This document shows, piece by piece, positions 17,455 through 26,169 of a stretch of DNA of 64,000 nucleotides (positions are counted from its first letter, which is position 1; the number at the start of each line of letters is the position of its first letter). The stretch lies in the NCBI RefSeq assembly GCF_900106775.1, contig NZ_FNNQ01000013.1, positions 55,852-119,851 of the forward strand. Reading direction: 5' to 3'. The notes under the pieces are model-generated. The model worked only from the letters and a program-made list of their open reading frames with translations, was not told where the DNA came from and did not search any database. The DNA comes from Marininema mesophilum (GTDB taxonomy: Bacteria > Bacillota > Bacilli > Thermoactinomycetales > DSM-45169). Position numbers and translations under genes: made by a program.

Positions 17455-17720
17455 GTTTGCAAGGGTTAATATAAACAGCTGGGTGGTTACCCAACTGTCG
17501 AAGCATCACAATGTTGGCTTAGGCCGGTCGCATATGAATGACTAACGCTCCCCAACTAATCTAGGCCGTATCATTTTACGCTAGACCAAGGGTTTGCTAA
17601 ATATGGACATTCGTTCTGCAACGAATTTCCATATTTTTATGGAGGGACAAAAGGCCTAAGCAGGGTAAATCCTGCGGGAGCCTTTGCATACGCTAGATTA
17701 TAAGGGAAAAGTTTAATTTA
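17455..17720 (+). other. Unexplained structured intergenic region upstream of purA
   Basis: No gene was found in these 265 bases. They contain several strong hairpins: CAG-TGGGT/ACCCA-CTG near 17479-17500; AAATATGGA paired with TCCATATTT, with an inner ATTCGTT/AACGAAT stem, at about 17601-17637; and GCAGG/CCTGC nested in AAAGGC/GCCTTT at about 17651-17687. The 9-mer TACGCTAGA occurs twice, about 110 bp apart. This resembles a structured RNA more than spacer DNA. It does not match a riboswitch class that I can recognise. Confidence 0.4.
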
Positions 17721-17758
17721 ATTAGGCAATACTAGAGGAGCGAAAAGGAGATACATAT

Positions 17759-17836
17759 AAATCCGAACAATAAAAAGATAGATTGATTTTATCGTTCGGA
17801 TTTTTCGTTGACATCTCCCTCTTTCCCCGTTAGACT
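17759..17836 (+). promoter_or_regulatory. purA promoter with two PurR boxes
   Basis: AAATCCGAACAAT at 17759-17771 is a perfect PurBox (AWWWCCGAACWWT). The inverted partner at 17791-17803 (reverse complement AAATCCGAACGAT) differs at one base. The boxes are 19 bases apart and end just upstream of TTGACA (17808-17813), which is 17 bases from TAGACT (17831-17836). This is the arrangement by which PurR represses purine genes in Bacillus, with PRPP as inducer. Confidence 0.88.
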
Positions 17837-17885
17837 GTAAAAGGATGAATGACCGCGAACACCTGCCGCGAAGGAGGAATGAAGG

Positions 17886-19172
17886 ATGTCGACAGTCGTC
17901 GTTGTCGGAACTCAGTGGGGCGATGAGGGTAAAGGGAAAATTACGGATTATTTGGCGGAGAAAGCGGAGGTTGTTTCTCGCTACCAAGGGGGAAATAACG
18001 CAGGACACACCATTGAATTTGGTGGAAAGCGATATAAGCTTCATCTCATTCCCTCAGGAATCTTCTATCTGGAGAAGGTTTGTGTTTTGGGGAACGGGAT
18101 GGTGCTCCATCCAGAAGCGATGCTGGAGGAGCTGGAGTATCTACGGACGCATGGATTCTCCAGCCAAAACCTGCGCATCTCCGACCGAGCCCATGTGATC
18201 ATGCCCTACCATATTCGTTTGGATAAGGCAGAGGAGAACCGCAAAGGAAAATCCAAGATCGGGACGACAGGCAAAGGAATCGGTCCTGCTTATATGGATA
18301 AAGCAGCTCGTACCGGCATTCGTATCTCTGATCTGTTGGATCGGGATCTCTTTGCAAAGAAGCTACAGAAAACCATCGAAGAGAAGAATCGGATACTGGA
18401 GAAGCTGTATGATACCAAGGGTTTTACCTTCGAGGAGATCTATGAACCTTATGTAGAGGCAGCGGATCAGCTTCGACCCTATGTGACGGATACCTCAGTA
18501 GTGCTAAATGATGCTATCGATCAGGGACAGCGCGTTCTCTTTGAAGGGGCCCAGGGTGTGATGCTGGATATTGATCAAGGGACCTATCCTTTTGTTACCT
18601 CATCCAACCCGGTTGCGGGTGGGGTCTGTATCGGCTCTGGCGTTGGTCCCACGAAGATCCACCAGGTGATTGGTGTAGCCAAGGCATACACGACACGAGT
18701 AGGGGATGGCCCCTTCCCAACGGAATTGAAAGATGAAGTGGGTAAGAAAATCCGTGAAGTGGGTCGAGAGTATGGGACGACCACGGGCCGCCCTCGCCGT
18801 GTGGGCTGGTTTGATAGTGTCGTCGTTCGCCATGCTCGTCGAGTGAGCGGAATCACGGGTCTTTCCCTTAATTCCATCGATGTGTTGACGGGACTCGATA
18901 CGGTGAAGATCTGTACGGCTTATCGATATCGCGGACGGGTGTTGGAAAACTATCCTGCTAACTTGGATGTATTATCTGAGTGCGAGCCGGTATTTGAAGA
19001 GCTACCAGGTTGGCAGGAGGATATTACAGGGGTACGTAACCTATCCGATCTGCCAATGGCCGCCCAGCATTACGTAGAGCGGATCACCCACTTGACAGGG
19101 ATTCCTCTGACGATCTTCTCTGTAGGCCCTGGAAGGGAACAGACGATTCAAGTCCGCCCTGCATACGCTTAA
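17886..19172 (+). CDS. purA: Adenylosuccinate synthetase
   Basis: A 428-residue enzyme joining IMP and aspartate with GTP, the first step toward AMP. The P-loop GTQWGDEGKGKITDYLAE is near residue 8, with NNAGHTIEFGGK near 37, IGTTGKGIGPAYMDKAARTG near 125, FEGAQGVMLDIDQGTYPFVTSS near 220 and GTTTGRPRRVGWFD near 297. All substrate-binding loops are present. AAGGAGGAATG precedes ATG 17886. Its promoter carries PurR boxes and a strong terminator follows. Confidence 0.97.
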   Translation: MSTVVVVGTQWGDEGKGKITDYLAEKAEVVSRYQGGNNAGHTIEFGGKRYKLHLIPSGIFYLEKVCVLGNGMVLHPEAMLEELEYLRTHGFSSQNLRISDRAHVIMPYHIRLDKAEENRKGKSKIGTTGKGIGPAYMDKAARTGIRISDLLDRDLFAKKLQKTIEEKNRILEKLYDTKGFTFEEIYEPYVEAADQLRPYVTDTSVVLNDAIDQGQRVLFEGAQGVMLDIDQGTYPFVTSSNPVAGGVCIGSGVGPTKIHQVIGVAKAYTTRVGDGPFPTELKDEVGKKIREVGREYGTTTGRPRRVGWFDSVVVRHARRVSGITGLSLNSIDVLTGLDTVKICTAYRYRGRVLENYPANLDVLSECEPVFEELPGWQEDITGVRNLSDLPMAAQHYVERITHLTGIPLTIFSVGPGREQTIQVRPAYA

Positions 19173-19196
19173 TAGATAAAAAGCACGCACGCCATA

Positions 19197-19247
19197 AAAA
19201 GCTGGAATCGAAAGGACGTTAGTGTCCGATCGTTTCCAGCTTTTTTA
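19197..19247 (+). terminator. Terminator after purA
   Basis: AAAAAGCTGGAA (19197-19208) pairs with TTCCAGCTTTTT (19235-19246) with an inner GGAC/GTCC stem. The A-run on one side and T-run on the other could allow use from both strands. Confidence 0.85.
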
Positions 19248-19340
19248 TGAAGTAGTATGAGGGGCTTTCTACCAAAATAAATGGATAGAAAACCCCTAAT
19301 GATGACAAGTATAAAAAGTCACGTTTCTAAAGTATGTACA

Positions 19341-19820
19341 TCACTTGTGATACGTTTCTCCCCGATTAATCTTAAAGGAGCGATACACTTGCTCTAAGAG
19401 AAGCATACGCATCAACTGATGGGGAAAGGTCATTTTGGAAAAAGAAAGTGAATAATCGGCTCGCTGTAATACAGCTTTAGAGAGCCCATAGGAGCCACCG
19501 ATGATAAAGGCGACTTTACTTCGTCCATAGGTGGCTAATTGGTTTAAGTGATTGGCTAGGGTCTCTGAAGAGAAAGCGACTCCCTGGATGGCAAGGGCCA
19601 TCGCATAGGTATCTGAAGAGAGTGCACGGAGAATTCGCTCCCCTTCTTTGGTGACGAGTTGCTCGATCTCAGCAGGGGATAGGGGTTCCTGTCCTTTCTC
19701 TTCTGTGATCTCCGTCACTTCTACTTTTGCGTAGGGGGTGATGCGCTGAATGTAATCCTCTACGCCCATCCGCAAATACTTCTCCTTTATTTTGCCGACG
19801 GTGATCAATTGAATCCTCAT
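19341..19820 (-). CDS. rlmH: 23S rRNA (pseudouridine1915-N3)-methyltransferase RlmH
   Basis: A 159-residue SPOUT methyltransferase that modifies helix 69 of 23S rRNA. It starts MRIQLITVGKIKEKYLRMGVEDY. The trefoil-knot SAM site reads VAFIIGGSYGLSKAVLQRAD (near residue 100) and the C terminus LSFSKMTFPHQLMRMLLLEQVYRSFKI, the invariant family ending. In Bacillus it follows the wal operon and htrC; here it lies on the far side of the lanthipeptide island from htrC. Confidence 0.96.
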   Translation of the reverse strand: MRIQLITVGKIKEKYLRMGVEDYIQRITPYAKVEVTEITEEKGQEPLSPAEIEQLVTKEGERILRALSSDTYAMALAIQGVAFSSETLANHLNQLATYGRSKVAFIIGGSYGLSKAVLQRADYSLSFSKMTFPHQLMRMLLLEQVYRSFKINRGETYHK

Positions 19821-19858
19821 TCGATCCCTCCAACGGTGGTGTTCGATACCCCATCCCC

Positions 19859-20059
19859 TTACGGGTTACTAGGGTGAGCAGAAAGACGATAGGCAGGTGT
19901 TCCCCCGCACCAGTGGCAGGTTGCAGTCTTTGCTTCATCTGGCTCACATGGGTTAAGGTCAGGAGCAATTTCTACTTCGTCAACAAGCTGGTCGAGAACA
20001 ACTTCGACATGCTCATCACAAGCATACCATTTTATATAAATTTGATCGGTACCTGCCAT
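19859..20059 (-). CDS. yyzF: CxxH/CxxC protein (YyzF-like)
   Basis: A 66-residue protein with YACDEHVE (CxxH) near residue 13 and TCHWCGGTPAY (CxxC) near residue 47, which together probably bind one metal ion. This short family sits between htrC and rlmH in many Bacillales. GGAGGACGTTAC precedes the ATG at 20059. Function unknown. It lies 38 bp upstream of rlmH in the same orientation. Confidence 0.8.
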   Translation of the reverse strand: MAGTDQIYIKWYACDEHVEVVLDQLVDEVEIAPDLNPCEPDEAKTATCHWCGGTPAYRLSAHPSNP

Positions 20060-20441
20060 GTAACGTCCTCCAATAAAGTCATTCCTTTAAGTTTAGCATG
20101 AAGTGAGAGGGGATGCACCTACTGAGCTACAGAGCAGGTGAAAGAGGATTACCTTATGTTTTGTACCTGGGTTGTTAAAGGTTGTGGTTAGCCACAACCT
20201 TTTTATTTGACCAAACAGATTTAGTAAAAAGAGGTCAGGTGTAGTGGCCAGTTCTTTTTATCATTCTCTTTAATGGCAAGCTCTTGTGCACAATCCTCCA
20301 TACATCCTGAATGATGGATATTAAACGTACCGTATGTTCATTATGTTTTCTTCTGATAATCTTGTGAGTTTGTGAGCTAAAGATTCTAAGCGAAAATGTC
20401 GGCTATACATTATCATATTCACACTCGCTGATTGCAGTTAA
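20060..20441. other. Intergenic region at the left border of the lanthipeptide island
   Basis: It contains an orphan plus-strand terminator at 20177-20206 with no recognised gene before it. A 21-codon frame at 20113-20178 (MHLLSYRAGERGLPYVLYLGC) ends directly in the hairpin, but its GAGAGGGG is too close to the ATG. The remaining sequence to the repeats at 20442 shows no gene. Confidence 0.4.
20177..20206 (+). terminator. Orphan intrinsic terminator
   Basis: AAAGGTTGTGG (20177-20187) pairs with CCACAACCTTT (20192-20202), followed by TTATTT. Nothing known is transcribed into it on the plus strand, so a small RNA or a lost gene may lie upstream. Confidence 0.7.
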
Positions 20442-20497
20442 ATTTTAGGTAGATTTAAGGTGGATCTTGGATGGATTTATGAGGGGTCCGATATGAT
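20442..20497 (+). promoter_or_regulatory. lanF promoter with 11-bp tandem direct repeats
   Basis: Four consecutive 11-base units begin at 20442, 20453, 20464 and 20475: ATTTTAGGTAG, ATTTAAGGTGG, ATCTTGGATGG, ATTTATGAGGG. A -10 box TATGAT is at 20492-20497 and there is no good -35. The AGG of the first three units recurs every 11 bases, one turn of the helix, as expected for an OmpR-type activator. The same pattern precedes lanA with nearly equal distance to the -10. Confidence 0.7.
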
Positions 20498-20530
20498 ATT
20501 CCCTGTAAACCACGATAGGGAGTGAAATCG

Positions 20531-21445
20531 GTGACTGAGATGATTATCCAGACAGAGCGCTTAACAAAAAAATATGGCGGCCACGCCTCTGTGAACAATG
20601 TAAACCTTCAGGTTGCCAAGGGTGAAGTATATGGATTTCTAGGGCCAAACGGTGCTGGTAAAACAACGACGATCAAGATGCTATTGGGATTGGCCAAACC
20701 GACCAAGGGATCGGTCACGATCTTTGGCAGAGATATCCAAGAGGATCGAAAAAACATTTTACGACAGGTTGGCTCCCTCGTGGAATCTCCAACTTATTAT
20801 GGTCATCTATCTGGCCGTGACAACCTGAAAGTGATCGCCCAGGTACTCGGTCTACCGAAAAAAAATATTGAAGAGGCTCTTCAAATGGTCCGTTTAACTA
20901 AGGATGCGGATCGCTTAGTGAAGGGTTATTCACTAGGAATGAAACAACGACTGGGTATCGCTGTTGCTTTACTTGCAAAACCACAATTACTCATCCTGGA
21001 TGAGCCAACCAATGGTCTGGATCCTGCGGGCATTCGCGAAATACGAGAATTGATTAGTCGATTGCCCGAGGAACAAGGGGTTACCATATTAATTTCTAGC
21101 CACTTACTCTCGGAGATCGAACAGGTAGCAACCTCGGTGGGAATCATCTTTCGTGGGCAATTGATTTTCCAAGATTCCCTTGAGGTGTTAAAACAACGAG
21201 CCAAAGGGAGAATTGAGTTAGAAGTAAGCCGGCCTACTGAAGCAAAGAATTACCTTGAAAGTTTGGGATGGCAACCCTTTATCGACGAAGAGCGCGTCTG
21301 TTTTACTCCGATGGCCCGGGAGAAAGTAGCTGATGTAGTAGAAAATTTAGTGCGAGGGGACTTTTCGGTATATGGGATGAACAAAATTAGTCAATCCCTT
21401 GAAAATATCTTTATCGAATTAACTGGAAAGGAGCAGAGTTTATGA
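20531..21445 (+). CDS. lanF: Lantibiotic immunity ABC transporter, ATPase LanF
   Basis: A 304-residue ABC ATPase of the bacitracin/lantibiotic-immunity type. Walker A GPNGAGKTTTIKML is near residue 40, the signature YSLGMKQRLGIAVALL near 137, and Walker B LLILDEPTNGLDPAGIRE near 159. The C-terminal extension is usual for LanF. GTG 20531 has GGGAG about 8 bases upstream; ATG 20540 is also possible. It overlaps lanE by 4 bp. With LanE and LanG it should expel the peptide from the producer's own membrane. Confidence 0.85.
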   Translation: MTEMIIQTERLTKKYGGHASVNNVNLQVAKGEVYGFLGPNGAGKTTTIKMLLGLAKPTKGSVTIFGRDIQEDRKNILRQVGSLVESPTYYGHLSGRDNLKVIAQVLGLPKKNIEEALQMVRLTKDADRLVKGYSLGMKQRLGIAVALLAKPQLLILDEPTNGLDPAGIREIRELISRLPEEQGVTILISSHLLSEIEQVATSVGIIFRGQLIFQDSLEVLKQRAKGRIELEVSRPTEAKNYLESLGWQPFIDEERVCFTPMAREKVADVVENLVRGDFSVYGMNKISQSLENIFIELTGKEQSL

Positions 21446-22152
21446 TGGGGTTGCTTTTGTCCGATGCACGAAAAATAAAAGGGACATGGATTCCCTGGTT
21501 ATTGCTCGTTGCTCCCATCGGATTTAGTTTGCTACAAGTTGTGAACTATATGACACGCCCAGAAATACTAAAACCCCTTGGTTGGGTAGGTCTGATGGCT
21601 CAGGCCAATTACTTCTGGCCTGTTGTGTTGATCCTAGGATTTGCGATTGCGACATCGATGGTAGCCGGGATGGAACATGATGCAAGTTCATGGAAGGTGA
21701 TATTTTCCCTCCCGATTAACAAGTTTTCTACCTATGTAAGTAAGTTCTTCTTGCTACTGATCTACATTATTGGATTTGTTTTTCTCACTTTGATTGGGTT
21801 GCTTCTTGTGGGACTCCTCTTTTCCTTAGGTCCTATTAAATGGTCACTGGTTCTCGAGCAACTTTTCTATCCATGCTTAGCAGGTATTCCTGTGCTCGCT
21901 CTTCAACTATGGATTTCCATGATTTTTCATAACCAAGCCCTATCGATTACCGTCGGGATCATTGGTGCGATGCTATGTTTGTTTCTCGCCTATTCTTCAG
22001 TGAAGCTCTTTAATATTCTCCCCTGGGCCTATATTCCCTTGGCTTCCCCTTTAAATAAAGGTGAATATATGCAATGGCCTTTATTTGGAGTAATTATTGG
22101 TGTTTTTCTACTAATAATTGGAGGAATCCACTTTTCAAAAAGAGAATTATAA
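21442..22152 (+). CDS. lanE: Lantibiotic immunity ABC permease LanE
   Basis: A 236-residue permease with six predicted membrane helices. It starts LLLSDARKIKGTWIPWLLLVAP and carries the loop GMEHDASSWKVIFSLPINKFSTYVSKF after helix 2, typical of the MutE/EpiE family (an E of the E-loop is visible in EHD). ATGATG at 21442 overlaps the end of lanF. It is paired with the similar LanG. No LanI lipoprotein accompanies the three genes. Confidence 0.8.
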   Translation: MMGLLLSDARKIKGTWIPWLLLVAPIGFSLLQVVNYMTRPEILKPLGWVGLMAQANYFWPVVLILGFAIATSMVAGMEHDASSWKVIFSLPINKFSTYVSKFFLLLIYIIGFVFLTLIGLLLVGLLFSLGPIKWSLVLEQLFYPCLAGIPVLALQLWISMIFHNQALSITVGIIGAMLCLFLAYSSVKLFNILPWAYIPLASPLNKGEYMQWPLFGVIIGVFLLIIGGIHFSKREL

Positions 22153-22173
22153 TAAGGAAGAAGTGAGTGAAAA

Positions 22174-22911
22174 ATGGAAAGCTTAGTATCTCTTCGATAC
22201 TTGCGTTCGGAATTTTATAAAATTCGTTGGTCCATGATTATCGGTATCTTGCTCCTTGGGCCAGCGATTTCATTATGGATAGGTTTTGGCAATCCAACAG
22301 AAATGAGCGAGGGTGCTAATGATTGGCTATGGTTTTTTAGTTTGACAGTGCACAAGTATACGATGTTTTTCTACCCACTGATTGTAGGGGTGTTTGCTGC
22401 CTTTGTTTGTCGTTATGAGCATTTGGCAAATGGGTGGAAGCAAATCTTTTGTTTACCCGTATCACGCTTTCAGATTTATAGTAGCAAATTCCTCTTAGTT
22501 TCCTTACTCACTTTACTGACGCAACTATGCCTATTGAGTGGGTTTCTTATCGTTGGGACGATTTATGGTTTGAATGACCCGCTGCCCTGGAGCATTCTAA
22601 TTACAAAAGTGATCAAGGGGTGGCTTGCTTCATTGCCTTTGATGGCATTAATGCTAGGGTGTTCGTTACTATGGAAAAACTTTGCTACTCCATTAACATT
22701 AAACGTGGTGTTTATTCTTCCTTCTATGATCATGACAGGTTCAGGTCTTTTAGGGTCCTGGTATCCATGGTCACAACCCTTCCTGGCCATGATGCCTAAG
22801 CATGAGTGGGTAACCAGTATTAATCCATTTATGCTTTTTATGGGGATTTTAAGTACGTTCATCCTCTTCGTTGTTTCTACAAGTACGATCTTTATCAAGC
22901 GCGATTATTAA
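22174..22911 (+). CDS. lanG: Lantibiotic immunity ABC permease LanG
   Basis: A 245-residue permease with six predicted helices, similar in plan to LanE: it starts LVSLRYLRSEFYKIRWSMIIG and has the loop RYEHLANGWKQIFCLPVSRFQIYSSKF. The two permeases probably form a heterodimer with LanF. It begins 21 bp after lanE and precedes the regulator genes by about 50 bp. Confidence 0.8.
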   Translation: MESLVSLRYLRSEFYKIRWSMIIGILLLGPAISLWIGFGNPTEMSEGANDWLWFFSLTVHKYTMFFYPLIVGVFAAFVCRYEHLANGWKQIFCLPVSRFQIYSSKFLLVSLLTLLTQLCLLSGFLIVGTIYGLNDPLPWSILITKVIKGWLASLPLMALMLGCSLLWKNFATPLTLNVVFILPSMIMTGSGLLGSWYPWSQPFLAMMPKHEWVTSINPFMLFMGILSTFILFVVSTSTIFIKRDY

Positions 22912-22962
22912 ATATTGGATTGAGTAGCTCTTCTAGCTATAAAAATATAGTGGGGGGTTATT

Positions 22963-23664
22963 ATGAAATCCGTTCTATTAATTTCGGACAATCCAATCAT
23001 GGTGAAGTTAGTTATCGAAAACACCATGAAAAGTGATATTAAAATCGACTTACAATCGCCTGGTACACTAACCCCTGACTTTTTGCAAGAGAATAATCCG
23101 TATTCTGCGGTTTTGATAGATACCAGTAGTAGGGATACTAGTTTCCTTTTGGCGCTTATTCCTCTTTCACAAAAATATGGCGTTCCTATTATCTTATTAA
23201 ATGGAGGGCAAGATCACACCGACGTTGTAAGCGAATTGATCAAAGACTTGTATCGAGGATCCGTGATATCCACAGCCCCAATAGATAATGAGCAAGAGAA
23301 GATACCAATCAATCGCAATGTCATATTTGACTTAAAAAACCATATCATTATCAATCGCGATGTAGAGATTTCACTTCCGAATATCGAATATCGATTGCTA
23401 AAAACCTTATGTGAGCGATCACCGGACTATTTAAGTACAGAGGAGCTCCTGGATGTGGTGTGGGGCGAGGATAAGTTTGTTAATGTGGATACGGTCTATG
23501 TGCATATTCGTCGCCTACGGAAAAAGATCGAAGCAAATCCGGGAAATCCAAAAAATTTGATCAATCAAAAAGGAGTAGGGTACCGAATCCACAGTCTTTT
23601 TGATCCAGGAGAATATAGTATGTATGATCTGGAGAAGTCTGTCGCGGTGAATGGTCTCAATTAG
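22963..23664 (+). CDS. OmpR-type response regulator with degenerate receiver (LanR1)
   Basis: A 233-residue regulator. The C-terminal winged helix is intact (EYRLLKTLCERSPDYLSTEELLDVVWG through VHIRRLRKKIEANP and NQKGVGYRI). The receiver is altered: one of the two metal-binding acids is missing (LLISDNP in place of VVDDE), the phospho-acceptor aspartate is still seen in AVLIDTSS, the usual Thr becomes Asn in ILLNGG, and no conserved Lys is found before the end of the domain. It may act without phosphorylation or pair with the next gene. GGGGGG precedes ATG 22963. Confidence 0.8.
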   Translation: MKSVLLISDNPIMVKLVIENTMKSDIKIDLQSPGTLTPDFLQENNPYSAVLIDTSSRDTSFLLALIPLSQKYGVPIILLNGGQDHTDVVSELIKDLYRGSVISTAPIDNEQEKIPINRNVIFDLKNHIIINRDVEISLPNIEYRLLKTLCERSPDYLSTEELLDVVWGEDKFVNVDTVYVHIRRLRKKIEANPGNPKNLINQKGVGYRIHSLFDPGEYSMYDLEKSVAVNGLN

Positions 23665-23667
23665 GGG

Positions 23668-24393
23668 ATGATCTTGTTGGATCACACGAATCTATTGCTT
23701 GTCGATGATGAGCCGGAAATATTGCAGCTCCTGACGAAAACATTGCATTCAGAGGGTTTTCAGCGAATTTTTACGGCTGGGACAGGGCATGAGGCTATTC
23801 AGATATGTGCAAAGCATCAACCGGATGTGATTCTTTTAGATGTGATGTTACCAGACATGGAAGGGTATGAAGTTTGTAAAAAACTACGAGAAATTACCCA
23901 CTCTCCGATTTTCTTCCTCACTGCTCGCACAACGGATTTGGATAAGCTGATGGGATATAACATGGGAGCAGATGATTATATCGAAAAGCCTTTTAATCCG
24001 CTCATTATTGTGGCTAAAATCAAAGCACAATTAAAACGAGATCAACTTTCCCAAACGGCGGAGGATATTTTCCCTCAACCCTATGATTTTGGTGATTTTA
24101 AGTTGGTTGAAAATACAGGCCAATTGTTTGTAAAGGGTGAGGAGATATCGTGTACTGCCAAGGAATTTAAGCTGCTGGCTTTTCTATGTAAACATCCTCA
24201 CCAAATCTTTAGCATGGGCCAGTTATATCGACAGGTATGGGGGGAAGAAAGTTTTGGCTACGAAAATACCGTGATGGTTCACATTGGTAAGATCAGAAAA
24301 AAAATCGAGCCGGATGTTAGAAAGCCCAAATATATCGTCACCATCCGTGGTTTGGGCTATAAATTCATCGGCAATCTGGTAGGGTCCCAATGA
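23668..24393 (+). CDS. lanR: OmpR-type response regulator (LanR2)
   Basis: A 241-residue regulator of the NisR/SpaR type. The receiver is canonical: LLVDDEPEI, the phospho-Asp in VILLDVMLPDMEGYEV, FLTART and DDYIEKPFNPL. The winged helix follows with KEFKLLAFLCKHPHQIFSMGQLYRQVWG and VHIGKIRKKIEPD. ATG 23668 directly abuts AGGGG, so TTG 23674 or 23677 may be the true start. It overlaps the kinase gene by 4 bp and is its likely partner; the 11-bp repeats ahead of lanF and lanA are its probable targets. Confidence 0.88.
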   Translation: MILLDHTNLLLVDDEPEILQLLTKTLHSEGFQRIFTAGTGHEAIQICAKHQPDVILLDVMLPDMEGYEVCKKLREITHSPIFFLTARTTDLDKLMGYNMGADDYIEKPFNPLIIVAKIKAQLKRDQLSQTAEDIFPQPYDFGDFKLVENTGQLFVKGEEISCTAKEFKLLAFLCKHPHQIFSMGQLYRQVWGEESFGYENTVMVHIGKIRKKIEPDVRKPKYIVTIRGLGYKFIGNLVGSQ

Positions 24394-26144
24394 AACTAGA
24401 AAACCGTTTAATGGTAAAGTTTTTAACTGGTGTAGTTACTCTTTCTTTAATATTAATCGGGCTATTTCTCTTCTTTTATTATGGTGCGGGGATGTTAAAG
24501 GGAGGTAAGCAACAACCTTCCAATGATCCAGAAGCAGTGATGGGGAGAATGGCATCAGAAGCAACTGTAAGCAACGACGGCCGTGTAGAAATAAGCTCTA
24601 AAATGAAAGAGCAATTATCTCGCAATCAGGAATGGACACAGGTATTAAATGGTCGTGGTCAAGAAGTAATGCGATACCGTGCACCTAAAAATGTACCAGT
24701 GAACTACTCCCCAAGTGATTTGGTGCAATTGAAAAAAGAGATGCGTCGGAAGGGCTATAATATCCATGTATGGAATAAAAACCACGAAAAAGAAGAGTAT
24801 ACGTGGATATTGGGCAGAAAAAATAACTATGTTCTTCTCCGAACCCTAAAGGATGCGACCCAATGGAAGGATGGAAAAATTTATGTTCCTACTTCTTTAT
24901 TAAGACAAGTCCATAAGCAACGTGGATGGGTTCAAATTCTAGACGAAAAGGGACGGGAGATTTACGAATTTGAAAGACCAAAGGATACAGTGAAGAATTA
25001 TACACCAGGTAAGTTTGTTTATATGGATAGCTCTTCCCTAATCTATTTGACTGGCAAATTAAATGGTAAGCCCGTAACCTGGGTATATAATCATGCTTCT
25101 GAGGTGAATGATCAGGAAAAAAAGACCAACCTGACGATTGCGGCTTTATTTTTTACTTCTATCATTGCTTCCTTATGTGTGTTTGTTTTTTTTGCTTATC
25201 GATTTGGTAGAAAGTTAGGTGAGCCTCTCCTATTGATCTTGAGGTGGATACAAGATTTATCCAGGGGAGATTATCGAGGCTGTATTCGAGCCAAGTACGT
25301 GAGGGATCCGCAAACGGGTCAGTTAAAAAAACGATTTCGCATTTATCAGGAAGTGATGGAAGCATTGGAGAAATTAAGTGTTCAGTTGAATGAGGTAGAA
25401 GAGAAACGAAGTAGACTGGATCAATCCAGGGATGAGTGGTTAGCAGGTGTCTCTCACGATCTTAAAACCCCCTTATCGACGATAAAAGGGTATGCAGACC
25501 TCTATGCTCACCGGGAATATCGTTGGTCAACGGCGGAAATGGAGCATTATTTAGAGCTGGTTATCCAAAAAACAGAGTATATTCAGCACCTGATTGAGGA
25601 TATGAATATCACATTTCAGATGAAGAATGAAGCTTTATCGCTCAATCGGGAGAGAGGAGACATGAAAGAAACCCTACGCATGATTGTTGCTGAAGTTCTA
25701 AGTGAAGCGGATGTAGAGGAATCTCATATTCGGCTGGAATTACCTAAGGATACCCATGTGATGGCATCGGTTGATCCCAAATGGTTTAAGCGAGCAGTGA
25801 TTAATATCCTGACGAATGCATTTGTTCATAATCCACCAGATACAGAAGTGATTGTGGAGCTAAAGGTTGAAACAAATGTAGCCCCTTCTTCAGTTGATCC
25901 AGGGCTAAGGATATCGATCAGGGATGATGGGGTGGGCATGGATGCAAAGACGGTATCTACACTCTTTCAGCGCTATTATCGTGGTCGTAGTTCGATAAAT
26001 TCCAGCTATGGAACGGGTTTGGGTATGGCGATTGCTAAGAAACTGATTGAACTGCATGATGGTGAAATCTCCGTGAGGAGCCATTTGAATAAGGGGACAG
26101 AGATGACCATTGAACTTCCCTCACGAGAGATCCCGGCTTCCTGA
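24390..26144 (+). CDS. lanK: Sensor histidine kinase (LanK)
   Basis: A 584-residue kinase with membrane helices near residues 8-30 (LTGVVTLSLILIGLFLFFYY) and 248-272, an extracytoplasmic domain of about 215 residues between them, a HAMP-like linker, the phospho-acceptor GVSHDLKTPLSTIKGY near residue 354 and an ATPase domain with NILTNAFVHNP and RDDGVGMD, then GTGLGMAIAKKL. In nisin- and subtilin-type systems the kinase senses the finished peptide. The large external domain and the closeness to lanA fit peptide sensing, but the ligand is not shown. A terminator follows. Confidence 0.87.
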   Translation: MKLENRLMVKFLTGVVTLSLILIGLFLFFYYGAGMLKGGKQQPSNDPEAVMGRMASEATVSNDGRVEISSKMKEQLSRNQEWTQVLNGRGQEVMRYRAPKNVPVNYSPSDLVQLKKEMRRKGYNIHVWNKNHEKEEYTWILGRKNNYVLLRTLKDATQWKDGKIYVPTSLLRQVHKQRGWVQILDEKGREIYEFERPKDTVKNYTPGKFVYMDSSSLIYLTGKLNGKPVTWVYNHASEVNDQEKKTNLTIAALFFTSIIASLCVFVFFAYRFGRKLGEPLLLILRWIQDLSRGDYRGCIRAKYVRDPQTGQLKKRFRIYQEVMEALEKLSVQLNEVEEKRSRLDQSRDEWLAGVSHDLKTPLSTIKGYADLYAHREYRWSTAEMEHYLELVIQKTEYIQHLIEDMNITFQMKNEALSLNRERGDMKETLRMIVAEVLSEADVEESHIRLELPKDTHVMASVDPKWFKRAVINILTNAFVHNPPDTEVIVELKVETNVAPSSVDPGLRISIRDDGVGMDAKTVSTLFQRYYRGRSSINSSYGTGLGMAIAKKLIELHDGEISVRSHLNKGTEMTIELPSREIPAS

Positions 26145-26169
26145 TGGATTACTTAACCTTGTGTTGTTG

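Noticed and set aside
17455..17720. A riboswitch for purA
   Set aside because: No purine, TPP, SAM or T-box signature was found, and the region lies upstream of the purA promoter, so it cannot be in the purA mRNA leader from that promoter.
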